The notes: generated from the sequence alone by a model not told the origin. A stretch of DNA of 64,000 nucleotides from UM-FILTER-40-17 sp032251335 (GCA_032251335.1 JAVVDW010000017.1:1-64000); one strand, 5' to 3'. Numbered from the stretch's first letter, positions 24,854 through 34,500 are shown. Made by a program: numbers and translations.

Positions 24854-25064
24854 CTAATTTTTTCTCCCTCTTATTTTTAAAATATTAAAAGAAGCACTGG
24901 GATGTATTCTTATGATTGGTCATAAAAACACAACCCGAAGCCTCTTTGTTTCCTAAGGATAGCAGCACCATTTAGCTTACAAAGCGGTCTCGATTTCGCC
25001 CTGCTGGAAGCGGTTTAACGAGAATTTGACCAAAAGTCAATTGATGAGGCGACCCCGGCGTAAA
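24854..25064. other. Intergenic stretch with no recognised gene
   Basis: 211 bp between tRNA-Cys and tonB. I see no open frame of note and no clear tRNA terminator. A small inverted repeat, TTGAC-CAAAA-GTCAA, lies around 25027-25041, about 25 bp past the tonB stop, but without a T-tract. GC-rich patches such as CGCCCTGCTGGAAGCGG could be the remains of something older; I cannot identify it. Confidence 0.4.
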
Positions 25065-25778
25065 TTATTTTTGCAATATAAAATTGATGGGAAGACTGTA
25101 GGGCACTTTTACGGCTTTGCCACCTTGTTTGCCGGGAATCATTTTGGGCAGTTTGGAAATAATTCTTCCGGCTTCTGTTTCCAGCCTGCTATCCGGACCA
25201 CGCATTTGAATATCCGTGATATTGCCTTGTTGATCTATGATAAATTGAATATAAACGCGGCCTTGCACATTCAAGTCGATAGCATCTTGCGGATAGCGAA
25301 AATTTTTCTTGACATGCTCGGTCATTTTATCCTGGAAACAAGCCCTTTGTTGGTTTTTTGCCACTTTTTCGCAACCGGGGAACAAAGGAATTTGTTCTAC
25401 AAATTCATAGGGAACCCTAACATCTTCGGTAGGTTTAATAAATGGAATGTCTTCCACCTTGGCAACCGGCGTATCTTGCGTCACATCTTGGGCTAAAATA
25501 TCGACTTCAATAATATCATCGTCATCCGGTCTTACGTCAATTTTTTCGGGCTGTTTAGGCTTTGCAGCCGGAGGCTCGGGTTCTTGGATTTCAATAAGAG
25601 GCATTTCTGGTTCCATGAGCATTTCAGGGTTGCCTGAGTAAACTTCTGAAATTTCCGAACTTGAAGTTTTCAACTCAAAAGAGAGAAATGTTAAAAACAA
25701 AACGAGAATCAAGCCTATTTGAAAATACAATTGGCTTTTGCGATTGAGGTCTTTGCGGGGATTTTTCTTGACATGCAT
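25065..25778 (-). CDS. TonB-family energy transducer
   Basis: 237 residues from ATG 25778 (MHVKKNPRKDLNRKSQLYFQ), the usual flavobacterial TonB start; the longer reading adds nine residues. One N-terminal membrane segment (~22-40), a Pro/Glu/Lys and Asp-rich periplasmic linker (EPEPPAAKPKQPEKIDVRPD), then the C-terminal TonB domain with FPGCEKVAKNQQRACF, VQGRVYIQFIIDQQGNI and VPYSLPINF. It passes proton-motive energy from ExbB/ExbD to outer-membrane receptors such as the one at 60963. exbBD are not adjacent. Confidence 0.92.
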   Translation of the reverse strand: MHVKKNPRKDLNRKSQLYFQIGLILVLFLTFLSFELKTSSSEISEVYSGNPEMLMEPEMPLIEIQEPEPPAAKPKQPEKIDVRPDDDDIIEVDILAQDVTQDTPVAKVEDIPFIKPTEDVRVPYEFVEQIPLFPGCEKVAKNQQRACFQDKMTEHVKKNFRYPQDAIDLNVQGRVYIQFIIDQQGNITDIQMRGPDSRLETEAGRIISKLPKMIPGKQGGKAVKVPYSLPINFILQK

Positions 25779-25927
25779 AACTTGATATTTTTTAGATTTA
25801 GACAATGGTTTACTGATTCCTGAAAAAAAAAATATTTTTTCAGAAAGAGATCTATCAAGCTATACTGCAGTAAGAAGATGTTAATTTTCTTAACAAACCA
25901 AGATTTGTGCCATAATTTGTAAAAACA

Positions 25928-25955
25928 ACAAAACCCCTGAAATTTCAAGGGTTTT
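25928..25955 (-). terminator. Terminator after the lipoprotein gene
   Basis: CAAAACCC pairs with GGGTTTTG (8 bp), continued by a mismatch and TGAAATTTCA. On the minus strand it is followed by TTGTTGTTTTT, so it best serves the lipoprotein gene that ends at 25991. Confidence 0.7.
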
Positions 25956-25990
25956 GTTTTGCATGCATTGCGTTGTTTTAACGAGTAATT

Positions 25991-27061
25991 TTATCTTTCG
26001 TTACATACTTGTGCATTTACGATTAACCAATATTGACCATCTCCGCTGTACTCAATGTCATAAGTTACAGAAGTTGCATTGGCATTGCGTTGTCGATACG
26101 GATAGGTGTTGGGTGTGTGTTGCGTGGGAGGGTCGTCGGACAGATATACATTGGTTTGGTTAAATGAATATCCGGGAAATGCCTGCATTTGAACGGTGAC
26201 TTTTTTATCGTTGTGCGTTACCAGCACATCAGAAACATGAGAAGCGACAGCCAGGTTGTTATTGACGGCGCCAATGTACATGGGTTTGGGTTGGATGGTT
26301 TCGTTGGTTTTTATTTCAGAAATCCACCCCCAGCGCGTGTTTGTGAGTCCGAAATCTATAAATGACACGTCTCCAAACATGAAAGCATCTTGGCAATTAA
26401 GGACTTGTATCTTGAAGCAATCTTGCAAGCAATAATTCATATAGCGGGCAATGCTGTTTCCGGGAAAATCCTGATCGCCTGCCCAACCGCCTTCATAGCG
26501 ATACTTCTTGCTGGTGTTGCTTGTGAAATTTTTGCTAACCGCTGCTGTTTGCCTGTCGTCATCGTCATCGTCGTCGTCTGCTTCGGGCAATTTTGTAACC
26601 AGGGCAGCGTAGGCAGCAATGCTGATACAAGTGGGTGCAGACAAAGAGATTTCCGACAAAGCAATGGTCAGGCTAAATTCGCTTTGAGGCTTTTTAAATT
26701 CATATTTGTAAGGAAATTGTCCCACTTTTGGGTTTCCACCACCGAAAAGCGGGATGTCTTCAAATTTTCCTGCAAACACTTTGGCAGCCAGCATATACCA
26801 ACCTTCGTTGAGTTTGTAGGTAATGGTGAGCGAATCTTTGGTGTTTTCTACTAAAACTTTCCCTGCAATTTCTTTTCGTCCGGCGAACAAATCAAAAGAA
26901 ACGGACAAACATTCATCGAAAGGAACAACCAGTTGGGGTGTTTGGTCAACCGATTGAAGCGCGTCTGTTTGGGGCCTTGTGGATAAGATTTCTTCTGATT
27001 CGTCAATGCTGCAACCCAGCACTGCCCAAAACATAAAGAAAGCCAAAACTTTACGAGGCAT
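25991..27061 (-). CDS. Secreted lipoprotein of unknown function, Asp tract
   Basis: 356 residues. The lipoprotein signal MPRKVLAFFMFWAVLGCSID has a lipobox (V-L-G-C, Cys17). Residues ~45-155 are beta-rich. A run of eight Asp (codons at 26555-26578) divides it from a C-terminal part rich in aromatic residues and Asn, with paired Cys (YCLQDCFKIQVLNC) and a final Cys (NAQVCNER). The Asp tract is encoded by GAC/GAT repeats and could vary in length between strains. I do not recognise the family. It is probably held in the outer membrane. Confidence 0.75.
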   Translation of the reverse strand: MPRKVLAFFMFWAVLGCSIDESEEILSTRPQTDALQSVDQTPQLVVPFDECLSVSFDLFAGRKEIAGKVLVENTKDSLTITYKLNEGWYMLAAKVFAGKFEDIPLFGGGNPKVGQFPYKYEFKKPQSEFSLTIALSEISLSAPTCISIAAYAALVTKLPEADDDDDDDDRQTAAVSKNFTSNTSKKYRYEGGWAGDQDFPGNSIARYMNYCLQDCFKIQVLNCQDAFMFGDVSFIDFGLTNTRWGWISEIKTNETIQPKPMYIGAVNNNLAVASHVSDVLVTHNDKKVTVQMQAFPGYSFNQTNVYLSDDPPTQHTPNTYPYRQRNANATSVTYDIEYSGDGQYWLIVNAQVCNER

Positions 27062-27192
27062 AAAACCAATTTTATTAGATTAGTTTAGTAAAGTTATCAG
27101 CTTACTTTATTATAAAGAACTGTGAAACAGTATATTCTACAAATGGTGTGTTATTATCGATGAAAGGTGTTAGGGCTCGCCGAAAAAGTGAA

Positions 27193-27372
27193 TTATTGTG
27201 TCAATTGAACGTCAAATGATACGATTTCCTCATTTTCGATAGAAATTAAGAAATCCAAAGGCCGGCAGCAAACTTCACAATCTTCAATAAAATTTTGTTC
27301 TTTTATAGAAATATCTACGAGCAGAGAGACTTGCTGCCAACAACTTGGGCAGGTAAAAAAATATTCAATCAA
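27193..27372 (-). CDS. CPXCG-motif cysteine-rich small protein
   Basis: 59 residues starting at TTG 27372, two bases after the YHS gene stop. It reads MIEYFFTCPSCWQQVSLLVD, then IEDCEVCCRPLDFLISIENE. The two Cys pairs (CPSC and CEVC/C) and the EYFFTCP-CW and IEDCEVCC patterns are those of the CPXCG-motif family (PF14255 type), probably one zinc site. Function unknown. Too short to appear in length-filtered gene lists, but the frame is intact and ends at TAA 27193-27195. Confidence 0.8.
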   Translation of the reverse strand: MIEYFFTCPSCWQQVSLLVDISIKEQNFIEDCEVCCRPLDFLISIENEEIVSFDVQLTQ

Positions 27373-27374
27373 AT

Positions 27375-27758
27375 TCAGCCGTTGAGTTTTTTATAAGCCG
27401 CATCGGCCAATTTTTGCTTTTGTTCGGGTGCTTTTACCCACTGCCGTTTGGCATCAATTAGTCCGAAAAGCAATCGCGTAAAGAAATAGAGTTTGCCATC
27501 TTGAACGACAAAACTTTTTGGGTTCGGATTTACCTGTTTGCCTTCTGACATGGCAATGGCACAATAGCCACCGTATTGAGGTGTAAAGGCATCGGGAGAT
27601 TTTTTAAATTTTTGAAGATTGGCATCATTTACAAACCGGTACTTGGCTTCTTTGTGGGTGGTTTCAAATTCTGAAGACCCTTCAGCCGCTTGGCCGTTAA
27701 AAAATTCCACTACATCGTAAGCGTTGGCTGCCAAACCATTTTTTAAATTCTGTAACAT
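27375..27758 (-). CDS. YHS-domain protein
   Basis: 127 residues. GLAANAYDVVEFFNGQAAEG, KYRFVNDANLQKFKKSPDAF and TPQYGGYCAIAMSEGKQV form the YHS-domain pattern (YDVV-YF ... F-N--N---F---P--Y-PQYGGYCA), seen in small proteins thought to bind metals. One Cys only, and no signal peptide in this reading. It precedes the CPXCG gene by 2 bp and is surely co-transcribed with it. Confidence 0.85.
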   Translation of the reverse strand: MLQNLKNGLAANAYDVVEFFNGQAAEGSSEFETTHKEAKYRFVNDANLQKFKKSPDAFTPQYGGYCAIAMSEGKQVNPNPKSFVVQDGKLYFFTRLLFGLIDAKRQWVKAPEQKQKLADAAYKKLNG

Positions 27759-27866
27759 AGTTAGATAATTTTAATCTGGTTGAAAAAAAAATTGTGACGA
27801 CACGAATGTATCATCTTACAACCTTATTCGTTGCAATCTATGACATAAACTTACGAAAAAAATTAA

Positions 27867-28307
27867 TCAATTTGAAATGACCAAGTTGCCTCCTTCAAAT
27901 CGCACAGCATAGTTGACAAGGCCAAACAGTTGTCTGTCGCTCTCAGACATGATTTGACCTGTAAAAAGGTTGTATTCGTACTGCTCGCATTGGCAAGTTA
28001 CTGTGATGCCGCTAGCCAGTGTGGTGGAACAAGTATTAGGAAAATGATTGGGGCAACTCGCTTCCCAGGCCATAAAACCACTGCCGGTGTTGATGACATG
28101 TACACCTTTGATGCCGGTGCCGTCATTGTTATTCGGGATAAAAAGTGTGTTTCCGGTGACCAAAATCCTGCTGAAAGCCGGCAAATTGGTGTTGATAACC
28201 CTCGTAAATGAAACTTTTCTAATATTAGGGTTTCTGTTGTCGCTACCGCCCGAGGTGCTGCAGCCCAAAACAGAAAGCACAAAAGCCAAAGCCAAAATTT
28301 TTCTCAT
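27867..28307 (-). CDS. Lipoprotein with divergent Rieske-like domain
   Basis: 146 residues from ATG 28307 (MRKILALAFVLSVLGCSTSG, lipobox Cys16); the longer reading to 28382 would place 25 residues before the signal peptide and is rejected. The second half, ASCPNHFPNTCST, then TVTCQCEQYEYNLFTGQIM and LVNYAVRFEGGNLVI, follows the Rieske pattern Cys/His ... Cys ... FxxxTG, but the second Cys-x2-His is Cys-x-Cys-Glu, so a normal [2Fe-2S] site is not present. The family fit is tentative. It is transcribed away from greA. Confidence 0.6.
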   Translation of the reverse strand: MRKILALAFVLSVLGCSTSGGSDNRNPNIRKVSFTRVINTNLPAFSRILVTGNTLFIPNNNDGTGIKGVHVINTGSGFMAWEASCPNHFPNTCSTTLASGITVTCQCEQYEYNLFTGQIMSESDRQLFGLVNYAVRFEGGNLVISN

Positions 28308-28447
28308 TTGTCGATATTTATTTTTAGTCCCTAATGTGCCCGGTTTGTTGTGTGATTTCATTCGCAAAACGTGTGTATGCATAATATTTCGAAATAATGA
28401 AAACGATTTAAAACTTTATATACTGTAAATATAGAAATCATTTTCAC

Positions 28448-28455
28448 TATATTTG
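28448..28455 (+). promoter_or_regulatory. -7 box of greA promoter
   Basis: TATATTTG, with the expected transcript start near 28460, just at the foot of the leader hairpin. The -33 TTG is not evident. Confidence 0.5.
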
Positions 28456-28460
28456 TGATG

Positions 28461-28492
28461 AAATCCCGGCCATGTTGGGATTTTTCTTTTTT
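28461..28492 (+). terminator. Terminator-like hairpin in the greA leader
   Basis: AAATCCC (28461-28467) pairs with GGGATTT (28477-28483) around a 9-base loop, with possible extra G:T pairs inside, and is followed by TTCTTTTTT. It has the form of an intrinsic terminator but lies between the promoter box and the greA start at 28509, so it would act as an attenuator or give short leader RNAs. Confidence 0.6.
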
Positions 28493-28508
28493 CTAAAACG
28501 ATGAAGTC

Positions 28509-28985
28509 ATGAGTAAAGTATCTTATTACACCGAAGAAGGTTTAAAAAAATTGCGAAATGAGCTCGATCATTTAAAATCCGTTGAGCGGCCAAAGGTTTC
28601 GCAGCAAATTGCAGAAGCCAGAGACAAAGGCGATTTGTCTGAAAATGCAGAATACGATGCGGCAAAAGAAGCGCAAGGTTTGCTGGAATTGCGCATTGCT
28701 AAGATGGAAGAAACCCTTTCAAACGCTCGTTTGATAGATGAATCTCAATTGGATATATCTAAAGCTTTGGTGCTGTCCCATGTAAAGATTAAAAATTTGT
28801 CGAACGGAAAAACCATGGATTACACCCTTGTAGCGGAGAGTGAGGCCGATTTAAAAACCGGAAAAATATCGGTTACTTCTCCCATTGGTAAAGGTCTTTT
28901 GGGGAAATCTGTAGGAGAAATCGCTGAAATAAGTGTACCCAATGGTTCTTTAAAATTTGAAATTCTCCAAATATCAAGAAGCTAA
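28509..28985 (+). CDS. greA: Transcription elongation factor GreA
   Basis: 158 residues, usual GreA length. The N-terminal coiled coil starts KVSYYTEEGLKKLRNELDHL and carries ARDKGDLSENAEYDAAKEAQ, whose acidic DLSENAEY tip enters the polymerase secondary channel. The C-terminal FKBP-like domain ends EIAEISVPNGSLKFEILQI. GreA rescues backtracked RNA polymerase by stimulating transcript cleavage. An ATG at 28501 is followed by a stop after two codons, so 28509 is the start. The peroxiredoxin gene follows after 3 bp. Confidence 0.97.
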   Translation: MSKVSYYTEEGLKKLRNELDHLKSVERPKVSQQIAEARDKGDLSENAEYDAAKEAQGLLELRIAKMEETLSNARLIDESQLDISKALVLSHVKIKNLSNGKTMDYTLVAESEADLKTGKISVTSPIGKGLLGKSVGEIAEISVPNGSLKFEILQISRS

Positions 28986-28988
28986 GCA

Positions 28989-29543
28989 ATGTCAACACAA
29001 ATTAGAACCGTCAAAGAACCCAAAGGCCTTGCTGTTGGTGCGCAAGTGCCCAATTTTGAAGCAAAGGATTTATTCGATCAAACCTTTCAGCTATCGGAAG
29101 CACTCAAAAAAGGTTGTTTGGTCGTTATTTTTTATCGCGGACAGTGGTGTCCGTTGTGTAACAAACATCTGAAAGCTGTTGAAAAAAGACTCGAGGAAAT
29201 TTATGCAAAAGGCGCGCAAGTTGTTGCCGTATCGCCCGAACGCTCGGAGTTTTTAAAAATGACAGCCGAAAAAACCAAGGCCTCTTTTCAATTGCTTTTT
29301 GATGAAGATTATGCCATCTCCAGGCTTTTCGATCTCGATTTTAAACCCTCACTCACCTCACGACTGATGTATAACAAACTGTTGGGTGCCCATTTGAAGA
29401 AAGCGCATTCAGACGATAGTGAGCGTTTGCCTATTCCGGCTACCTACATCATAGACCAGCAAGGAAAAGTTGTTTGGAGACACTTCGATCCGGATTATAA
29501 GAAGCGATCTTCGGTAAGTGATATTTTGGCTAACTTACCCTAG
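28989..29543 (+). CDS. Peroxiredoxin-like (AhpC/TSA) protein
   Basis: 184 residues, thioredoxin fold. VVIFYRGQWCPLCNKHLKAV contains the Cys-x2-Cys active site at the position of the peroxidatic Cys, and VVAVSPERSEF and PATYIIDQQGKVVWRHFD are typical of the peroxiredoxin-like family. It likely reduces peroxides with thiol donors in the cytoplasm. It is in an apparent operon with greA. Its last four bases overlap the convergent maf gene. Confidence 0.88.
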   Translation: MSTQIRTVKEPKGLAVGAQVPNFEAKDLFDQTFQLSEALKKGCLVVIFYRGQWCPLCNKHLKAVEKRLEEIYAKGAQVVAVSPERSEFLKMTAEKTKASFQLLFDEDYAISRLFDLDFKPSLTSRLMYNKLLGAHLKKAHSDDSERLPIPATYIIDQQGKVVWRHFDPDYKKRSSVSDILANLP

Positions 29544-30136
29544 AATTTTCCTGCTTTGATTTCCATCAGTGTCGCGTAAACCTTATGTGTGGGAAGTCCC
29601 ATGACATTGAAAAAAGACCCTTCCAGTCTTTCCACACCAATCAAACCAATCCAATCTTGTATGCCGTAAGCACCGGCCTTATCATAGGGTTTGGCCACAT
29701 CTAGGTAATAGTTGATTTCAGCGACACTGAGTTCTTTAAAAGTTACTTGGGTGATATCGGTTATTACCTTCTCAAAACGCGTGGTTTTAAAGCATACTGC
29801 CGTTATCACCTCATGCGTTTTGCCCGATAATTTTTGGAGCATTTGCGTAGCTTCTGCGGCGTTTTCGGCTTTTGCCAACGACTCGTTTTCACACCAAACT
29901 ACGGTATCAGATGTGATGAGCAGTTCTTCATCTGACAAATCGGTGAAAACAGAAGCCTTGAGTTTGGCAAGGTAAACTGCTATATCTTCTCGTTTGAGCG
30001 TTTCGGGATACACTTCTTCCAAAGGCCGAACCCTTGAATTGAAGGGAATGCTTATATCTTTAAAAAATTGTTGCCTGCGCGGCGAACCCGAGGCAAGTAC
30101 AATTTGATAAGGGAAAGTGTCGAAAAATGTATGCAT
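29540..30136 (-). CDS. maf: Maf-family nucleotide pyrophosphatase
   Basis: 198 residues. IVLASGSPRRQQFF is the Maf signature, LLITSDTVVW contains the catalytic Asp, and YDKAGAYGIQDWIG the conserved KAG-Y--Q motif. Family members hydrolyse dTTP/UTP or modified nucleotides to monophosphates, preventing their use in nucleic acids. It lies 3 bp after the KdsC-like gene in the same operon as the DUF2520 gene. Confidence 0.94.
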   Translation of the reverse strand: MHTFFDTFPYQIVLASGSPRRQQFFKDISIPFNSRVRPLEEVYPETLKREDIAVYLAKLKASVFTDLSDEELLITSDTVVWCENESLAKAENAAEATQMLQKLSGKTHEVITAVCFKTTRFEKVITDITQVTFKELSVAEINYYLDVAKPYDKAGAYGIQDWIGLIGVERLEGSFFNVMGLPTHKVYATLMEIKAGKF

Positions 30137-30139
30137 GGT

Positions 30140-30643
30140 TTAAAAATTCCAGTTTCCGTGTACGCGCAATACCTGTTCAATCACGTCACGAACGCATCCT
30201 TTGCCGCCTTTTTTGTGGGAGACATACAGTGCCATTTTTTTGACTTCGGGTACTGCATCTTGCGGGCAAGTAGGCAGTGCCACCAGCTGCATGGCTTCCA
30301 AATCCGGAATGTCATCACCCATGTAGAGAACGGTTTTAGGCTCGATTTGGTTGATGTCTAAAAATTCGTCCAAAGCAGCTCTTTTTTCAAGAGATCCAAA
30401 GTACAAATCAGTGATGCCAAGTTCTCTGAGCCGATGCTTCACACCTTCGTTATTGCCTCCGGAAATGATACAAATTCGGTAGCCTTTTTCATGAGCAATT
30501 TTTATGGCAAAGCCATCTTTGGTATTCATGCTGCGCAGTAATTCTCCTGAGGTGGTGATGATAAAGCTTCCGTCTGTTAACACACCATCCACATCGAAGA
30601 CAAAGGTTCGTATATCGTTGAGGTATTCTTTATAGTTCTTCAT
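30140..30643 (-). CDS. KdsC-like HAD phosphatase
   Basis: 167 residues. FVFDVDGVLTDGSF is the HAD motif I, IISGGNNEG motif II, and VLYMGDDIPDLEAM motif IV; there is no cap domain, as in KdsC. It matches 3-deoxy-D-manno-octulosonate 8-phosphate phosphatase, which completes Kdo synthesis for lipopolysaccharide. Specificity is inferred from the C0-type architecture. Its start overlaps the DUF2520 gene by 14 bp. Confidence 0.87.
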   Translation of the reverse strand: MKNYKEYLNDIRTFVFDVDGVLTDGSFIITTSGELLRSMNTKDGFAIKIAHEKGYRICIISGGNNEGVKHRLRELGITDLYFGSLEKRAALDEFLDINQIEPKTVLYMGDDIPDLEAMQLVALPTCPQDAVPEVKKMALYVSHKKGGKGCVRDVIEQVLRVHGNWNF

Positions 30644-31427
30644 TTTTGACCATTTTTTCTGAATTCAAATCTTCGTGTATTTTCCGAATAGACTTTGTCA
30701 TTATTTCATACAAATGACGCAAATCTACATCTTCAATCAACGACAAATGCCGCTCCAAAGTGGGCAAATCCAAGCGTTTGGCCGGGCCGGTTTGTGCCAA
30801 TTTAGGGCTGAGGTGCTGCACTTTTTCGGCGGTTTCCAATATGAGTGGTTTTAACAAATCAAAACGGAGCTTGTTTTTATGTAGAAATAGCTCAGATAAT
30901 GTATAGAAATGGTTGGAAAAATTATTGACCAATGTGGCTGCCAAATGATATTTGACGCGTTCTTCAGACGAAACCCATGCAAAGCGATTGGAGAATGCCG
31001 AAGCCAATTTTTCCAATATGGGTTTATCGGACTCGTTTGCAGTTTCCAGCAAGACCGTGATTTTGTTGTAGTCGATCACACGTCCGATAGAAAAACTTTG
31101 AAGGGGATAGAAAACACCGCCGTGTTGCTTTGAGCTAATTGCATCGATGTGCGTTGCGCCGGAAGTGTGTATGACGATTTTGTTTTCAAAAGGCAGTTGC
31201 GCACAAACGGATGCGATGGAACTGTCTGAAACGGCTAAAACATAGATGTCTGCATCCGGCAAAGTGTGGATTTCGTTGCAAATTCGGTAGGTGTAGGTGT
31301 TGAAAAGATCTTCCTTCTCAGGATTTCGCACCCAAATACTTTCTACAGATACCTGCTGTTTTCCGTGCAAACATTTGGCCAAGTGATAGGCTACATTTCC
31401 GCTACCGATGATGGCTACTCTAATCAT
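30630..31427 (-). CDS. Rossmann-fold and DUF2520 protein
   Basis: 265 residues. The N-terminal NAD(P)-type Rossmann motif is RVAIIGSGNVAYHLAKCL, with ADIYVLAVSDSSI following. The C-terminal all-helical DUF2520 domain begins after VFYPLQSFSIGR and includes HLAATLVNNFSNHFYTL. The architecture resembles F420-dependent NADP reductase and 6-phosphogluconate dehydrogenase relatives; substrate unknown. It is the first gene of the DUF2520/KdsC/maf operon. Confidence 0.88.
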   Translation of the reverse strand: MIRVAIIGSGNVAYHLAKCLHGKQQVSVESIWVRNPEKEDLFNTYTYRICNEIHTLPDADIYVLAVSDSSIASVCAQLPFENKIVIHTSGATHIDAISSKQHGGVFYPLQSFSIGRVIDYNKITVLLETANESDKPILEKLASAFSNRFAWVSSEERVKYHLAATLVNNFSNHFYTLSELFLHKNKLRFDLLKPLILETAEKVQHLSPKLAQTGPAKRLDLPTLERHLSLIEDVDLRHLYEIMTKSIRKIHEDLNSEKMVKNEEL

Positions 31428-31585
31428 GCTGCGAAAGTAGTTTTAAAAAATCTTCTTTCAAAAAACACAATCAAAAAAGGCTAATATATGATGAAAGTCA
31501 TAGATAAATCTCCTCAATGTCGTAAATTTGTGCAACAAATATGTAGTTAAATTTTTCGTTCAACTATCCTCTACTCAGAACCGCT

Positions 31586-34500
31586 ATGATTGCAAAAAAG
31601 ATTGCTCAAATTTTATTTTCTACCAGACTCACTGCACTTTTATTTATCGTCTTTGCCATTGCAATGGCGGTGGGCACATTTATAGAAGATGCATACAACA
31701 CAACCACGGCTCGTGCATTAATCTACAACAGCTGGTGGTTTGAAGCCATTATGGGATTTTTCCTCATCAATTTCATCGGAAACATAGACCGATATCGCCT
31801 GTTTCGCAAAGAAAAATGGGCGACGCTCATCATACATTTGTCTTTTATCCTTATTATTTTGGGTGCATTTATTACTCGCTATATCAGTTATGAAGGCAGT
31901 ATGCCCATACGCGAAGGCGAAACAGAAAATGTCATTTACTCAGACAATACTTTTTTGACAGCCTATGTAGATGGCGAAATAGACGGAGAGCCCAAAAGAC
32001 GAATTTTGCCCAAAAAGAAACTCTTTCTATCTACCGAGGCAAACAATCATTTTAAGTTGTCATCAGACTATAACGGGACGCCTATCGAAATAGAATACGT
32101 CGATTTTATCATGTCTGCCAAAGAAGCTTTTGAAGCAGACGAACAAGGAGATTTGTTTCTCAAAGTGGTTGGCACAGACGAGAATGGCAGAAGTGAAGTG
32201 TATATGAAATCGGGCGAAATCAAGCACATAGGTGGCGGACTTTTTACGTTCAACAATCCGATGGACGGTGCCATCAACCTGATGTACGAAGACGGCAACT
32301 ACCAAATCCAATCTTCCTTCCCGGGCGGGTTTATGCGTATGGCCGATCAGTCCAACGGTATTGTGACAGCCGACAGTTTGCAACCCCTCGAACTGCGTTC
32401 GCTCTATAACGTAGGAGGTGCACAGTTTGTGTTGCCCGAAATGGCAGGCGTGGGTAAAATAGTACTTAAACAGCCCGAAGAAATCGATGAAAACGCACCC
32501 GATGCACTTGTAGTAGATGTCACTTCGGGCAATGAAACCAAGCGCGTAAATCTGTTCGGTTCCCAAGGAACTGTGAGGCAGGACACCAAATTGGAAATCA
32601 ACGGCCTAGATGTGTACCTTCACTACGGTTCTGTTCGCTATCAATTGCCTTTTTCCGTTAAATTAAACGATTTTATTGCTGAAAAATACCCGGGCACTGA
32701 AGCTGGTTACTCTTCTTATGAAAGCCAGGTTACCGTCATAGACCCCAGCGAAACTTTTGATTATAGAATTTACATGAACCACGTGTTGGATTACAAAGGC
32801 TATCGGTTTTTTCAAGCTTCTTTTAATCCGGATGAAAAAGGTACCATTCTCTCCGTGAATCACGATTTTTGGGGCACTTGGATTACTTATATAGGTTATT
32901 TCTTACTTTATTTTGGACTTATGGCTATTCTTTTTGATAAAAACACACGCTTTGCGGATTTAAAAAATATGCTCGAAAAAGTGAAGGCGAAAAAGGCAAG
33001 CCTCTCCGTTTTGATGCTGTTTATCTCGTTGGGCGCAGTAGCTCAAGAAATACCGGACAGCCACAAGGCTTCTGCGGAAAAGCTAGATTCCTTGATTACA
33101 GCCAATGCAGTTGATCCGGATCATGCATACGATTTTGCTTCGCTGGTGATTCAAGATGCTGGTGGGCGGATGAAACCTGTAAATACGTTTGCTTCCGAAC
33201 TGCTCAGAAAAGTGAGTAAAAGCGACACTTACAAAGGGCTCGATGCCAATCAGGTGATGATGTCTGTCATGGAAAATCCATTTTTGTGGTACAATGTGCC
33301 TTTTGTCTTTCTCAAAAGGGGCAACGACAGCCTTCGGCAAATCATAGGTGTACGCAAAGAAGCCAAGTACGCTGCCATGGTTGATTTTTTTGACGAAGAA
33401 GGCAATTATAAATTGGCCAAATATTTGGAAGAGGCCTCACGCGCAGCCATCCCCAACCAGTTTCAAAAAGACTTTTTGGAAGTAAACAAAAAAGTGAACC
33501 TGCTCTATTCGGCATTGGAAGGTCGTATTTTTAGATTTTTTCCGGTTCCGGGCAGTGAAAACAACAAATGGATTTCCTCTTTTGAACTTGGTGAATACGA
33601 CATCACAGGTATGGATTCTACCTATGTAAAAAATGTATTACCCATCTATTTTAACGAATTGCAAAGAGGCAAGAAAGATGGGGATTATAAAAGTGCAGAC
33701 GAAATTTTGGCCAGTATGCACAAATATCAAAAAAAATACGGCGCCGAAGTAATACCATCGGACACACATGTCAAACTCGAAATTCTTTACAACAAGTTTG
33801 ATGTATTTAAAAAGCTCTTTAGCTACTATATGTATGCGGGCACGCTGATGTTTGTCTTTCTGATTTTTCAGATTTTTAAAGACAGAAAATGGCTGCGGAT
33901 CACCATCAAAGGCTTCAAAATCATCATTGCTGTTTTGTTCCTTTTGCATACGGCAGGCTTGATTGCGCGTTGGTATATTTCTGGACACGCACCTTGGAGC
34001 GATGCTTACGAGTCTATGATTTACGTGGCCTGGGCAACGATGTTTTTCGGATTGGCCTTTGGTAGAAAATCAGATTTGACATTGGCGGCAACTACTTTTG
34101 TGGCTTCCATGATACTGATGATAGCCCATTGGAATTGGATGGATCCGTCCATAGCCAATTTGCAACCCGTTTTGGATTCGTATTGGTTGATGATACACGT
34201 TGCGGTGATTGTGGCCAGTTACGGACCGTTTACCCTCGGTATGATTCTGGGTCTGGTATCACTGTTCCTCATTATCTTCACCACCAAAAGCAACAAAGCC
34301 AAGATGGATATCAACCTCAAAGAGTTGACACTCATCAATGAAATGGCGCTGACCGTAGGCTTGGTGATGCTAACCATTGGCAATTTCTTGGGCGGACAAT
34401 GGGCCAACGAGAGTTGGGGACGATATTGGGGATGGGATCCCAAAGAAACTTGGGCGCTCATTAGTATTATGATTTATGCTTTTGTGATACACATGCGCTT

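Noticed and set aside
25026..25496. 156-codon open frame on the plus strand
   Set aside because: Antisense to the conserved TonB domain of tonB.
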